Shown here: positions 32,396 to 43,700 of the stretch, piece by piece
How the letters are laid out: the number at the start of each line of letters is the position of its first letter
Numbering within the stretch: the first letter of the stretch is position 1
Source: Trogon surrucura
Lineage: Eukaryota > Chordata > Aves > Trogoniformes > Trogonidae
Assembly (NCBI GenBank): GCA_020746105.1
Contig: CM036619.1
Span: 7,017,942-7,081,941 of the forward strand
Direction of reading: 5' to 3'
DNA: 64,000 nucleotides
Notes under the pieces: model-generated
Database searches by the model: none
The model's input: only the letters and a program-made list of their open reading frames with translations
Told to the model about the DNA's origin: nothing
Program-made: the position numbers and the translations under genes

Positions 32396-34484
32396 TAATA
32401 GAAATTTTTTTCCTACCTTAGGCTGACAATCATCTGAAGGAGAGTATTGCCTTCTGTTGACTATAACATCAGCTGACATTATTTTATCTGCAACTTCACA
32501 TCATCTGAAAATTCATAAAGCATAGCAAAAACTATTTCTTTTTCCTGACCTGCATTCCACGGTCTTTTGTCATCATGTGAAGAATGATAGCTTAGGCCTG
32601 CTGTATCTAACATCAGTATTTCTGGTTCACAATACCTAGAATATATACTAGGTATTTCTAGGTGTTGCATTTACTCAGAGTTGACCAAAGACAGTGGAAA
32701 AATTTCCCCTGAACATGTAGCAGGCCACTGTGTTGAAAGTAGCTTCTTCCACACCAAACATCAGTAAGCAAACAGTTCTGTAATTATAAGATCAACAATA
32801 TGAAACATTTAATTATTGTCCACAACAAAATATAAGAAATACTTGCTTAAAATGACCACAGTTCACCTTAATGGAGAAAACATGCCTCAGTATGATTGAC
32901 AGATGTAACCTCTAGGAGCACCCATGTGAAGAACAGCTTAAGGCACACACATGGAGAAGTGTTCATGCAAAGCTCAAGTTCCCATATGAATTCCTTGATT
33001 AATTTGTGAATCATCTTGGTTCCGAGGCTCACGTCAAGAATTCAGTATAAGCAACTTTCTGCACTCACGTAGAATATGGGTGTGATGAGACTTGTTCATC
33101 ATCAGAAACTCTTTAAGGACTTTAGTTGAGAACAATTAATCAAGTGAAAATTTTAGCACGTGATGTGATTCAGTGACTGTCTCAGACTCTAGGCTCAAGG
33201 CACACATAAAACTGTTCCCTTTTTTACACAACACTGACTCTTTCCAAAACTCCTCCTGAGTTCTCTGTGTCAACAGATCAAGGCTTAACTGATAGTTCTG
33301 CTTGTACTAAGGTTTTTGACCTCAGTCCTTCATTCATACGCTAAATTCTGCTACTGTTTTAGAAGATCAGTGTGCTATTCTGCAAATTAGTTCACTGAAC
33401 AAAATGCATCACCCTGACTTGGACAGAGAAGTGTCATCTCACTGAATTAATGACTTAGATGAATAAGACATTATTGATACAAGTCAAATGAGCAACAAAA
33501 TTGGCCCTAAATTGGCCCATAATTGGCATAGGTAGAAACTAAGGTTTTTAATTCTTCCTTTTGCTTCTTTTATTTTAAATAAGGTGTTTGCATAACTTAA
33601 TTAAAAGTTCAGACAATCTTATATTTACTTGGCAGAGGTTTGGGGTTTTTTTTTTCTTTTAATGAGAGCTCTGGTTTCCAGTGATGTCTTTGTAAACTTA
33701 CCATCATTGATGAATCCTATTTCCTAGGCTTGACCTGATCAATGAGAATACAAATCTAGTAACTACAGACTGAAGAGTTACTATTTTTCTTCAAAAATTC
33801 ATTTTCTACAGAACTGGACACCTTTCTTGTGACAAGTGTGGGTTTCTTCTGTGGCCTTTCCTGATACATGAGTATTATACTGCTAATCGCATCTGCTTTG
33901 ATACTTAGCTTTGTCAACAAGAGTATGAACATACCAAAGGAACGACAGAAAATATATCAGAAACAGTAAATTAACTTCTTCAGATATCTTGGCCCTTTTT
34001 CCACCTGCTTTTATCATAATGAATATGTATGTCCATTTTTAATTACTATATCGTCACTCTAACAAAAAAATCTGTGAGATTAAATGCTTTCTTTGGATAG
34101 AAATATCCTGCATGAGAGCAGATGAGGGCTTAGTTGGCATTTACTGATGTAAAATTTGTGAAAGTCTTGTTGTACTGATTAGAGAAACCATTTTGGATCT
34201 ATTTATGACTAGTAAATCCATCCTGTATCGATTTCCTCTTGAGCAGATGGTCTCTTTTGCTTCCCAAAAGAAGTTATAGTGACAGAATTTTAAGATACAC
34301 TGAATGTTGTTGTAACTATATATATGATTATATTCTTATTCTTAATATTATTATTGTTGATATTGCTAATATTATTAATATTACTTACATTATTAATATT
34401 AATATAGTAACTTGTTTCTTGTCTACAGAACTAGACTGAGATGGTATTGATAAGCCCAGCTTCAGAGCAGGTAAGACTGCACTG
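32396..34484. other. Non-coding; AT-rich segment beside the long CR1
   Basis: No gene is recognised. A strongly AT-rich stretch at 34316-34410, built of attattaat/aatatta words, lies about 75 bases before the CR1 5' end. Confidence 0.6.
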
Positions 34485-34829
34485 GGGAAGGAATCTAAGC
34501 AAAAAAAAAGGCTGGCAAAAAGCTTTTGGGGGGCTTTTTTTAAGCCGGCTACAGCAGCCACACCTGAGGCCGCACCGGCAGCTCCAGGGCGGACACCCGA
34601 GATAGCGTGGGCGGAGCCACCCTCAGCGGGAGGCGATTTTAAACACGGTGATCAGCTGTTAACTCTGCCCTCAGGGTATAAGAAACCTTGGGGAGGGCAG
34701 GGACTAGTCCCTGTTCACTGAACAAAAGACCTAGAAGGGTAAGTCTTTGTGAAAAGGCAAGTACTTAAAAGGCCTGTAAACTATTCCGTGCATAGCTTTC
34801 CGGAGAGTCTTTGTATTGTAGAGCCAACT
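34485..34829 (+). promoter_or_regulatory. CR1 5'UTR with presumed internal promoter
   Basis: A GC-richer segment within AT-rich surroundings, with gcgtgggcggagccaccc, ggtataagaaacc and a 12-bp palindrome GGGACTAGTCCC at 34700-34711. LINEs of this type carry an internal promoter in the 5'UTR; the precise elements here are inferred only. Confidence 0.5.
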
Positions 34830-35897
34830 ATGGTTGCCACCAGGTCAATGGCTTTTAGAAAAACTGTGGGCACCCAGACAGAGGCCCCACGTAAGCATGT
34901 GGGTGTTCAGGCCTCGGGCTGCAGAGAATGCTGGAGCCTGGCACTGGCCATGGAGGGTAGTGGAAGTGACACTTGTGTCCGATGTGACCAGGTGAAGGAT
35001 CTGCTCAGCCTGGTGGCTGAACTGAAGGAGGAAGTAGAAAGGCTGAGGAGCATTAGGAAGTCGGAGAGAGAGACAGATCGGTGGAGTCACGTCCTGAATG
35101 GCGAGCAGCAAGCTCCGCAAAGAGCTGAATATCCCCCCACCTCTGGCCATCAGGCAAAAGGGGGGGACCTAAAGGATAGGGAGGAGTGGAAGCAGGTGCC
35201 TGCCAGGAGAAGAAGGAAAATCCCTGCCCGGCCTCCCTCACCTGCCCGGTTGCCCCTGCAAAACAGGTATGGGGCTCTAGACAATGAGAGCCAGGCCAAG
35301 GAAGAGTCAGTGGAGGGTTCACCCATAGGGCTGTCTAGGGTGAGTCGCTCGGATACACGCGTTAGGACTTCTTCATCTAAGAAAAAAAGGAGGGTAATCG
35401 TAATTGGAGACTCCCTCCTGAGGGGAACAGAGGGCCCTGTCTGCCACCCTGATCCGACCCACAGGGAAGTCTGCTGCCTCCCTGGGGCCCGAGTTAAGGA
35501 TGTTATCAAGAAGCTTCCTGGTCTGGTCAAACCCACGGACTATTACCCGCTTTTGGTTGTGCAGATCGGTAATGATGAGATAGTAGAGAGACGGCCAGAA
35601 GCAATCAAAAGGGACTTTAGGGCACTGGGGCGGATGCTAGAAGGATCAGGCGCACAGGTTGTGTTTGCCTCTATTCCTTCAATTATGAGGGAAAATAGTG
35701 GTAAGTGTGACAAAGTGCAGCAGATTAATACTTGGCTAAAGGGGTGGTGCCAGCGGTCTAGCTTTGGATTTTTTAACCATGGGGAGATCTACAGGGCACC
35801 TGATCTACTGATACAAGCTGGGGTTCAAATGACACAAAGGGAAAAAAGGATCCTTGGTCATGAGCTGGCGGGACTCATAGAGCGTTCTTTAAACTAG
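34830..35897 (+). CDS. CR1 ORF1 protein (RNA-binding/esterase-like), intact frame
   Basis: It starts at the ATG at 34830 (MVATRSMAFRKTVG); an open frame upstream has only a GTG. It is 355 residues long. Order: an N-terminal basic part, a cysteine cluster (CRECW, then CVRCDQ) that may bind zinc, a short heptad segment (LLSLVAELKEEVERLR), a proline-rich linker, then an SGNH-hydrolase-like domain with IGDSLLRG and QIGNDEI. Oddly, the last catalytic block reads LLIQAGVQMTQ, so the Asp retained in copy 1 (KPDGVQ) is lost. The stop TAG lies two bases before the ORF2 ATG, which suggests termination-reinitiation. Confidence 0.88.
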   Translation: MVATRSMAFRKTVGTQTEAPRKHVGVQASGCRECWSLALAMEGSGSDTCVRCDQVKDLLSLVAELKEEVERLRSIRKSERETDRWSHVLNGEQQAPQRAEYPPTSGHQAKGGDLKDREEWKQVPARRRRKIPARPPSPARLPLQNRYGALDNESQAKEESVEGSPIGLSRVSRSDTRVRTSSSKKKRRVIVIGDSLLRGTEGPVCHPDPTHREVCCLPGARVKDVIKKLPGLVKPTDYYPLLVVQIGNDEIVERRPEAIKRDFRALGRMLEGSGAQVVFASIPSIMRENSGKCDKVQQINTWLKGWCQRSSFGFFNHGEIYRAPDLLIQAGVQMTQREKRILGHELAGLIERSLN

Positions 35898-35899
35898 AT

Positions 35900-38781
35900 A
35901 TGAAGGGGGATGGGGTTATAGCTGGGATTGCAGCGGGGCAGTGCTCTAGAAATTATGAGGACCGGGTGGCCTCCCATCCCCCTAGGGTGAGATCAGTGTG
36001 CTCAGCTTGCTCCCTGAAATGCTTATACACCAATGCACGCAGCATGGGGAATAAGCAGGAGGAGCTAGAAACCTGGGTTCGGGCAGGAGATTATGATCTG
36101 GTGGCAATTACAGAGACATGGTGGGAGAGCACACATGACTGGAATGTGGTCATGGGTGGCTATGTCCTTTTCAGGAAAGACAGGCCAGCCAGGCGAGGTG
36201 GTGGAGTCGCTCTTTACGTGAAAGAGCAACTACAATGTCTTGAATACCATCCAGGCATGGATGAGGAGCAAGTTGAGAGTGTATGGGTTAGAATTAAGGG
36301 GCAGGCTGGCAGGAGAGATACTGTTGTGGGTGTCTATTACAGGCCACCAGATCAGGGTGAGGAAGTTGATGAGGCCTTCTACAGGCAGCTGAGAGCGGTC
36401 TCACAGTCACAGGCCCTGGTTGTCGTGGGGGATTTTAACTTCCCTGATATTTGCTGAAAGGACAACTCAGCCAGTCAGCCACAGTCCAGGAGGTTCCTCC
36501 AGTGCATCGATGATAATTTTCTGATGCAAATGGTGGAGGAGCCGACTAGGAGAGGAGCACTGCTGGACCTCATCCTCGCTAACAAGGAGGATCTGGTTGA
36601 AGCAGTAAAGGTTGAGGGCTGCCTTGGCTGCAGTGACCATGAAATGGTGGAGTTCAGGATCTCATGTAGCAGAAACAAAATAGCAAGCAGAATTGCAACC
36701 CTGGACTTTGCCAAGGCAAACTTTGGATTTTTCAAACAATTACTCGAGAAAATCCCATGGGCAAGGCTGTTTGAAGGTAAAGGGGCCCAAGATAGTTGGT
36801 TAGCGTTCAGGGACTGCTTCTACCGTGCTCAAGATCAGAGCATCCCGACACGTAGGAAGTCAAGGAAGGGAGCCAGGAGACCTGCGTGGCTAAACAGGGA
36901 TCTGCTGGGTAAGCTCAAGGGCAAGAGGAGACTTTACAGATCTTGGAATGCAGGGCTGGCCACTTGGGAAGAGTATAAGGCTGTTGTCCAAGGATGTAGG
37001 GAGGCAAGTAGGAAAGCAAAGGCCTCCCTTGAATTGAACCTGGCGAGAGGGGTCAAGGACAACAGGAAGAGCTTTTTCAAATACGTGGCAGATAAAACTA
37101 ACACCAGAGGCAATGTAGGCCCACTGATGAATGAGGTGGGTGCCTTGGTGACAGATGATACAGAGAAGGCAGAGTTACTGAATGCCTTCTTTGCCTCTGT
37201 CTACTCTGCCGGAGGCTGTCCTGAGGAGCCCCGTTCCCCTGAGGCCCCAGAGGAAGTCAGGGCAGTGGAGGAGTTTGCTTTAGTCGATGAGGACTGGGTT
37301 AGGGACCAATTAAGCAATCTGGACATCCATAAATCCATGGGTGCAGACGGGATGCATCCACGGGTGCTGAGGGAGCTGGCTGATGTCATTGCTAGACCAC
37401 TCTCCATCATCTTTGCCAAGTCTTGGGAGACGGGAGAGGTGCCTGAGGACTGGAGGGAAGCAAATGTCACTCCAGTCTTCAAAAAGGGCATGAAGGAGGA
37501 CCCGGGTAACTATAGACGGGTCATCCTCACCACCATCCCTGGGAAAGTGATGGAACGACTTATCCTTGGTGCCATCTCAAGGCATATCAGGGATAAGAGG
37601 GCCATTAGAGACAGTCAACATGGCTTCACCAAAGGGAAGTCGTGCTTGACTAACCTCATAGCCTTTTATGAGGATATAACAAGGTGGATAGATGATGGCA
37701 GAGCGGTGGATGTGGTCTACCTTGACTTCAGTAAAGCATTTAACACAGTCTCCCACAGCATCCTTGCTGCTAAACTGCAGAAGTGTGGTCTAGACTCTCG
37801 GGTAGTGAGGTGGACTGCGAACTGGCTAAGGGGAAGATGACAAAGAGTTGTGGTCAATGGGGCGGAGTCTGGTTGGAGACCTGTATCCAGTGGGTCCCTC
37901 AAGGGTCGGTACTGGGACCAGTATTATTCAATATATTCATCGATGACTTGGATGAGGGACTAGAGAGTACTATCAGCAAGTTTGCTGATGACACCAAGCT
38001 GGGAGGAGTGGCTGACACACCAGAAGGCTGTGCTGCCATCCAGCGAGACCTGGACAGGCTGGAGGGTTGGGCAGGGAAAAATTTAATGAAATATAACAAG
38101 GGTAAATGTAGGGTCTTGCATCTGGGTAGGAACAACCCCAGGTTCCAGTATAAGTTGGGGAATGACTTATTAGAGAGTAGTGTAGGGGAAAGGGACCTGG
38201 GAGTCTTGGTGGACAGCAGGATGACCATGAGCCAGCACTGTGCCCTTGTGGCCAGGAAGGCCAATGTCATCCTGGGGTGTATTAGAAGGGGGGTGGTTAG
38301 TAGGTCGAGAGAGGTTCTCCTTCCCCTCCACTCTGCCCTGGTGAGACCCCATCTGGAATACTGTGTCCAGTTCTGGGCCCCTCAGTTCAAGAAAGACAGG
38401 GAAGTGCTGGAGAGAGTCCAGCACAGGGCAACTAGGATGATTAAGGGAGTGGAGCATCTCCCTTATGAGAAAAGACTGAAGGAGCTGGGGCTCTTTAGTT
38501 TGGAGAAGAGGAGGCTGAGGGGTGACCTCATTAATGTTTACAAATATATCAAGGGTGAGTGTCAGGAGGATGGAGCCAGGCTCTTCTCGGTGACAACCAC
38601 TGATAGGACAAGGGGTAATGGGCTGAAACTGGAACATAAGAGGTTCCACTTAAACTTGAGAAGAAACTTCTTCTCAGTGAGGGTGACGGAGCCCTGGAAC
38701 AGGCTGCCCAGAGAGGTTGTGGAGTCTCCTTCTCTGGAGGCATTCAAGACTGCCTGGACACGTTCCTGTGTAGCATAGTCT
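35900..38781 (+). pseudogene. CR1 ORF2 (endonuclease-reverse transcriptase), broken
   Basis: Same protein as in copy 1. Endonuclease blocks TNARSMGNKQEEL, ITETWWE and GDFNFPDIC are followed by a TGA at 36455-36457 where copy 1 has Trp. The frame then continues through CSDHEMV, VTPVFKKGMKEDPGNYR, QHGFTKGKSCL and [10 protein letters not shown] to a second TGA at 37838-37840. One base is missing near 37895 (ccagtgggtccctc), just ahead of [16 protein letters not shown] follows in the shifted frame. A last single-base loss near 38750 alters the C-terminus. These lesions differ from those of copy 1, so each copy broke independently. Confidence 0.9.
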
Positions 38782-38876
38782 AGGCATTCCTGCTCTGGCA
38801 GGGGGATTGGACTTGATGATCTTTCGAGGTCCCTTCCAATCCCTAACATTCTATGATTCTATGATTCTATGATCAT

Positions 38877-39500
38877 TTAGTGGGAAGAGTTCTGGTCTAC
38901 ACCAAAAGCAGAGGAAACACATACAGCTGCTTCTATTAGAAATATGTGGTTGTGAGAGTGCTTCCCACAGAAAAAGGAATGGAAAAAAAGGGCTTGCTGA
39001 CCACAACTCATTGTTCTATAATATCTAAGAGTGGTAAAGACTTACAGAATTTATCTTATCTGAAATAACTAGGTATGCAATTCAAAAACCTTAACAAAAT
39101 ATCAAATCTTTTCTTTTGAGGTGCCTTATACTGGAAATAACTAATAATCAATGCTTTATCTGTGAGATTTATGTCTAAGTCTTTTGGCTGGTTGGTTGGT
39201 TGGTTTGTTGGTTTGTTGGTTGGTTAGTTGGTTGGTTTTTCCCCCCACAGAGCACATCTGCATTACATCTCTTCTTTCTGAAACCTAAAAATAAACTGGA
39301 AGAATGAACAGTCACTCAGCAGTGTCCAACACTATGGATCTTTTTTTCCTTTCTTTTGACTGAAGCCTTGGACAGGATTACATTTCTTCCATGTAAGCTA
39401 AGTTTTTCAAGTGTTTGGAAAACTGTAGTAGCTGAATTCACAAACAACACAGAATTCTGCCATTTGATACTGCAAATAATAAAATTTGGAGGTTTGTCGG
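38877..39500. other. Non-coding; (GGTT)n simple repeat
   Basis: A simple repeat of GGTTGGTTTG words lies at 39185-39240, followed by a C-run. No gene is seen. Confidence 0.7.
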
Positions 39501-40496
39501 TGTTTTGGTTTGGTCTGGCTGGATTTTGGCGGCGGGGGGGGAGATGCAGGGTGGCTTCTGTAAGAAGCTGCTAGAAGCTCCCCAAGATTGATAGAGCCAA
39601 TGCCAGCCGGCTACAAAGAGGGACCCGCCACTGGCCAAGGCTGAGCCTGTCAGTAAGGTGGTAGCAGAGGAACGCCTCTGTGAAAAACATATTTAAGAAC
39701 GGGAAAAAGAACTGCGCCATAACAGCTGGCACAGAGATGGAGGAGTGAGAGTCTGTGCAGACACCAAGGTCAGTGAAGAAGGAGTGGGGGGAGAATGAGC
39801 TCCAGGCGCCGGAGCAGAGAAAGTCCCCCGGGTCCGTGGTGAAGACCATGGTGAAGCGGGTTGTCCCCCTGCAGCCCATGGGCGAGGTGCAGATGTCCAC
39901 CATGAGGATCACTGCGTAGATGTCCACCGAGGGCTCCACACCATGTGGGTGGATTCCTGAAGGGGACTGTAGCCCATGGGAAGCCCGCATCAGAGCAAGT
40001 TGCTGCCGGAACCTGTAGCCCGTGGAAGAGAGGAATGCCCACGCTGGAGCAGGTTGGCCGGTGGGACTTTTGGGACGCTGCGAGTGGCTCATGCTGGAGC
40101 AGTTTCCCCCGAAGGACTGCACCTCAGACTCACGAGGGGTGGGCTGCCCCTCGTGAGGTGTCTCACATTGGGCAGTTTGTGATGAATTGCCCTTCGTGGG
40201 ACGACTCACGTGGAGAAGAGAGCGTGAAGCTTGTCTCCCGTGAGAGGGACCCCACAATGGCCCTGGGGAAGAGTGAAGAGTCCTCCCCTGGAGTGAAGAA
40301 GCGGTGGGACCAACGTCAGATGAACTGACCATAACCCCCATTCCCTGTCCCCCTGCGCGGCTTGGGGGGAGGAGGTGGAGAAACCGGGATTGATGTTAAG
40401 CCCGGGAAGAAGGGAGGGATGGAGGGAAGGTGTTCTGTGCTTAAGATCTGTTTGCTTTTTCTCACTTTTCACTACTCCTCTCTGATTAGTTCTTTT

Positions 40497-40502
40497 AATA
40501 AA
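40497..40502 (+). promoter_or_regulatory. LTR polyadenylation signal AATAAA
   Basis: This is an exact AATAAA within ttttaataaatctacc, about 270 bases from the LTR end, the usual place for the R-region signal. The related LTR at 8290 has the decayed form aattaaatctacg. Confidence 0.6.
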
Positions 40503-40560
40503 TCTACCTAATTTCCCTAAAATCGAGTCTGTTTTGCCCGGGACGGTAAATGAGAGTGAT

Positions 40561-40646
40561 CACAGAATCACAGAATCACAGAATGTTAGGGATTGGAAGG
40601 GACCTCGAAAGATCATCAAGTCCAATCCCCCTGCCATAGCAGGAAC
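40561..40646 (-). mobile_element. 86-bp antisense CR1 tail inside the LTR
   Basis: It starts cacagaatcacagaatcac, continues gggattggaagggacctcg and ends ccatagcaggaac. It splits the LTR sequence gagtgat/gatctccctg, leaving GAT on both sides (40558-40560, 40647-40649), either a 3-bp duplication or microhomology. Confidence 0.88.
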
Positions 40647-40773
40647 GATCTCCCTGTCCTTATCTCAAACCCTGAGCCCTTTCAAATATTTTCTCCCCCT
40701 GTCTAGTAGTGAAGGGGGAGTGAGAGAGCGGCTGTGTGGGTACCTGGCAGCCGGCCAGGGTCAAACCACGACA

Positions 40774-43700
40774 ATTGAGAAAACATTCAAGTAACAGTTG
40801 GTACTTGCTAGGAGATGAAGAGAACACTACTACCCAAATAGGTCTGAGGGTGATATAAGATTCCTAATGACTTTCCCATGGGAAGACATCTAAATAAATG
40901 GATGAAAAAAGATTTTCTATGAATATTTGAGTTCTGATTTAAACTGTGATCACAATTGCGAAGGTCAAAGTTTCTCCTCCATTCTGTATCACTACACCAT
41001 GAGCTCCATCTCAAAACAGTCAGAGTTGTTATCATTAAAATTTTAGGTGGAATTGTGATTCTAGAAATTGTAAGAATTTCATTATACTAAATCATGCAAA
41101 TACATAATACAGGACAATCCAGATGCACCTTTTGAGTAGACAAGATGATCAAAGCATGGGAGGGGAAATAAGGACATAGAATTATTCAAGCATCAGTGAC
41201 AAAATGGAAATTGCTTAAGGTTGTAATCATTCATTGGATCTAGCACTTGTTGAAGAAAATGGAATTTCTGCTCCATCAGAAATCAAATGGTCTCTCAATT
41301 TGATCATAATGTCTCAAGTGTCAAATCTGACCATTTGTCCTGCTTCTGGTAAAGCAAGCTGTGCTGCCACAAGGGTTATATTACTAGGAGTGTTCAGTTT
41401 TCATATGTTTTGAAATGGAAGAGAAATATTTCGTGTAAAAATGTCTGGTTCTCTGACTTCTTACTTACCATCATTTGAAGGAAGTATTATTCGCTGCCAC
41501 TATCCTTGCTCTCCCCTCTTTGCAGAAATAACACAAATTAATGTAGATATGGATGCTTCAAAAACAGGCCTGTAGATATATATCAAGTACTAAACCATCC
41601 ACTGCCCCTTATCATAGGTTTTTATTGAGTGAGAAATTACATCACCAAAACTATTGCAGACAAATTGATGCTCCTGATAAAAGAATACTGCAACAGTACA
41701 CATTGCTAGGATAAGTATTCCTATGAAGCAGAAATTAAACAAAATTTAGGATTCTGCAGGTAAGATTTTTAAATCAGGGCAATATCCTTATCCTCAGTAT
41801 TGCATCAGTGTTCTACCACCTAAACAAAGAGAAAAGGAAAAAAAAAAAGTGTTGACTTTGCATTACCAGCTAAACACTTAGCACACATGACTGGGCATGA
41901 CCTTTCTGTTCGAACACATGCTCTCATCAACCAGGACAATAGAAGATGTCAGGCTGTAATGTCTGATATATATTCCACACACTTGGTGAGCTGGGTCTGG
42001 CCCATTTTACTTTCCAATGAAGGAAGTGGTCCTGAACACGCAATCATTTCTGGTAATTGCTTTTTTTCTTTCTTTTTTTTTCTCCCTTCTGCATTGAAAT
42101 GTGATGTTAGATGAAGTACATTGGATTTATTTTCTTGGGTTTTACGCCAAAGTTTATACAGCTTTCTAACAAAGGGATTTGCCTTTGTGCTTAACTTGAG
42201 GTTTGGATGATATCCAAGCTGAGGTTACTAGGCAGATAGAACAGTCTTTGTGACCAAATGTCATCAAGTGAACACTCAGAGAGCTGATGACTTTTAAAAG
42301 AAATTTCCTGTTAGATATGAAACTAACATTTTTTTTTTTCTTATAGAGATGAATCAGTGGCAGGTTAAACCCAACAAGAAGATTTTACACTTGAAATTGA
42401 GAAAATGAAAAAGTGTAGACCAAACTGCTTTCCCATAGAACAACCCTGACAGTGATAAAAAGACCGTGTAAACAATTCCCTGCTCTCATTGGGATCAAAA
42501 TCTTAGTTGATATTTATAAGGGTGATAAACTACCTATTTTTCATCTTTCTCCCCATTAAATCTTAAGGTTTTGGTGGTGCCTTTGATCCTACCGCTGATG
42601 GAAAAACTGGAGAGAGTTGAAGAAGGTGGGAGGCAATTTCTGGTATTGGACCAGGAATTGCATCCTGTTGCTGTTTCTTGTATTACATCAGGATCAGTCA
42701 CAAAATCTTAGTTATTTCTATTTTTTCTTTCCAGAAGACTATCATTCTACCTATTCATTTACTACCTGAAGTGTTCATCTTCGTGCTCTCTAACAGAAGC
42801 TACAGTGCCATGGAAATAGGACTCCTTTCAGTACTTGTTTTTGCCCATCACCTTCTTTCTACATTGCATAAGTGGTACTCCAGGTCTCCACAGCCAACCC
42901 AGAGTCAAATCTGAGCACCATTTACCAAAGAAATGTCTAATACCATCCTCACCAAACTCAAATAAAGGCTGTGAAGGCATAGATCAAAGAAGCATTCCTT
43001 GACATAGTCTCTGGCCAGATCATGAAGCAACTTTTCTCTGTGAAACTTCTCCTTTGGAACTCAGGAGCATCCTTACTTCAATATCCTGTGCACTTCTTTT
43101 AAACAGTAAAACTTCTATCAAATAAGCCATCTATTTTCAGTATTTGATTTTTCTAAAGCCCAAGTAGACAACATCCATTATGCAAACCCAGCTCCACCAA
43201 ACTAAGCTCCGCCAAACTAAGTACATTCCTCTATAGTTACCTTTTTTTTTCTGCAACAGTCTAGATGTATCCTCTATCAGACATGGCTTTCTGGATCCTT
43301 CTTTCGATAGATATTTGGAGAAACTAATACATCTTAACACCTCCTTTAGACTGCTTTATCTGTTTTGGCCAAGTACCTTTCCACATTTCTAGCTGTGCTG
43401 GCCACTAACTAATGCTCAAGTTCAAAAAGAAAATCTATGGTAAAGTAGGAAATAGAATCTGTGTGTTTCAAGCACAAATTTATAATCTTAACACCTACAT
43501 TATACCTTGTTCCTGGGAAAATACCAAACCAAACCATACCAAAACCAATATACTATGAGGGTTTCACCACTTCTCTTCTAAAATCAAAGAAGGGTTTATT
43601 CTACCACTGATTTTCTGTGACTCATGTATTCTGAATGTCGAACAAAACTCATTACTGCAACATAGATGTCATGATTTTAACAAAAATACTCACATGTCCT

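Larger units (their letters stand above)
34485..38876 (+). mobile_element. CR1 LINE, near full-length copy 2
   Basis: About 4.4 kb with a 5'UTR, ORF1, ORF2 and a 3' end of (ATTCTATG)n. It is nearly identical to copy 1 over the shared 3.6 kb but extends much further 5'. The exact 5' base is uncertain, since I see no clear target-site duplication. It is inactive as it stands: ORF2 has two nonsense codons and two single-base deletions relative to copy 1. Confidence 0.93.
39501..40773 (+). mobile_element. Avian endogenous-retrovirus LTR, about 1.2 kb
   Basis: It starts TGTTTTGGTTTGG and ends cagggtcaaaccacgaca. Plus orientation is supported by AATAAA at 40497-40502 near the presumed R/U5 border. 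The ends form an imperfect inverted repeat (TGTtttGGTTTGGtCTGGCtGG against the reverse of ccGGCCAGggtCAAACCacgACA). The U3 holds many CCATGG/GTGGA-type words that read as open frames on both strands; I regard these as chance. No second LTR or viral gene is nearby, so it is a solo LTR. I see no clear target-site duplication. The CR1 insertion at 40561-40646 accounts for 86 bases. Confidence 0.8.

Noticed and set aside
34749..34829. Upstream extension of CR1 ORF1 to 34749
   Set aside because: The extension begins with GTG; the first ATG in frame is at 34830 with the typical MVATRSMA start, so the shorter start was chosen.
39571..40341. 256-codon minus-strand frame inside the LTR
   Set aside because: It is antisense to an LTR U3 with internal word repeats; overlapping frames are open on the other strand as well and no retroviral motif is present.
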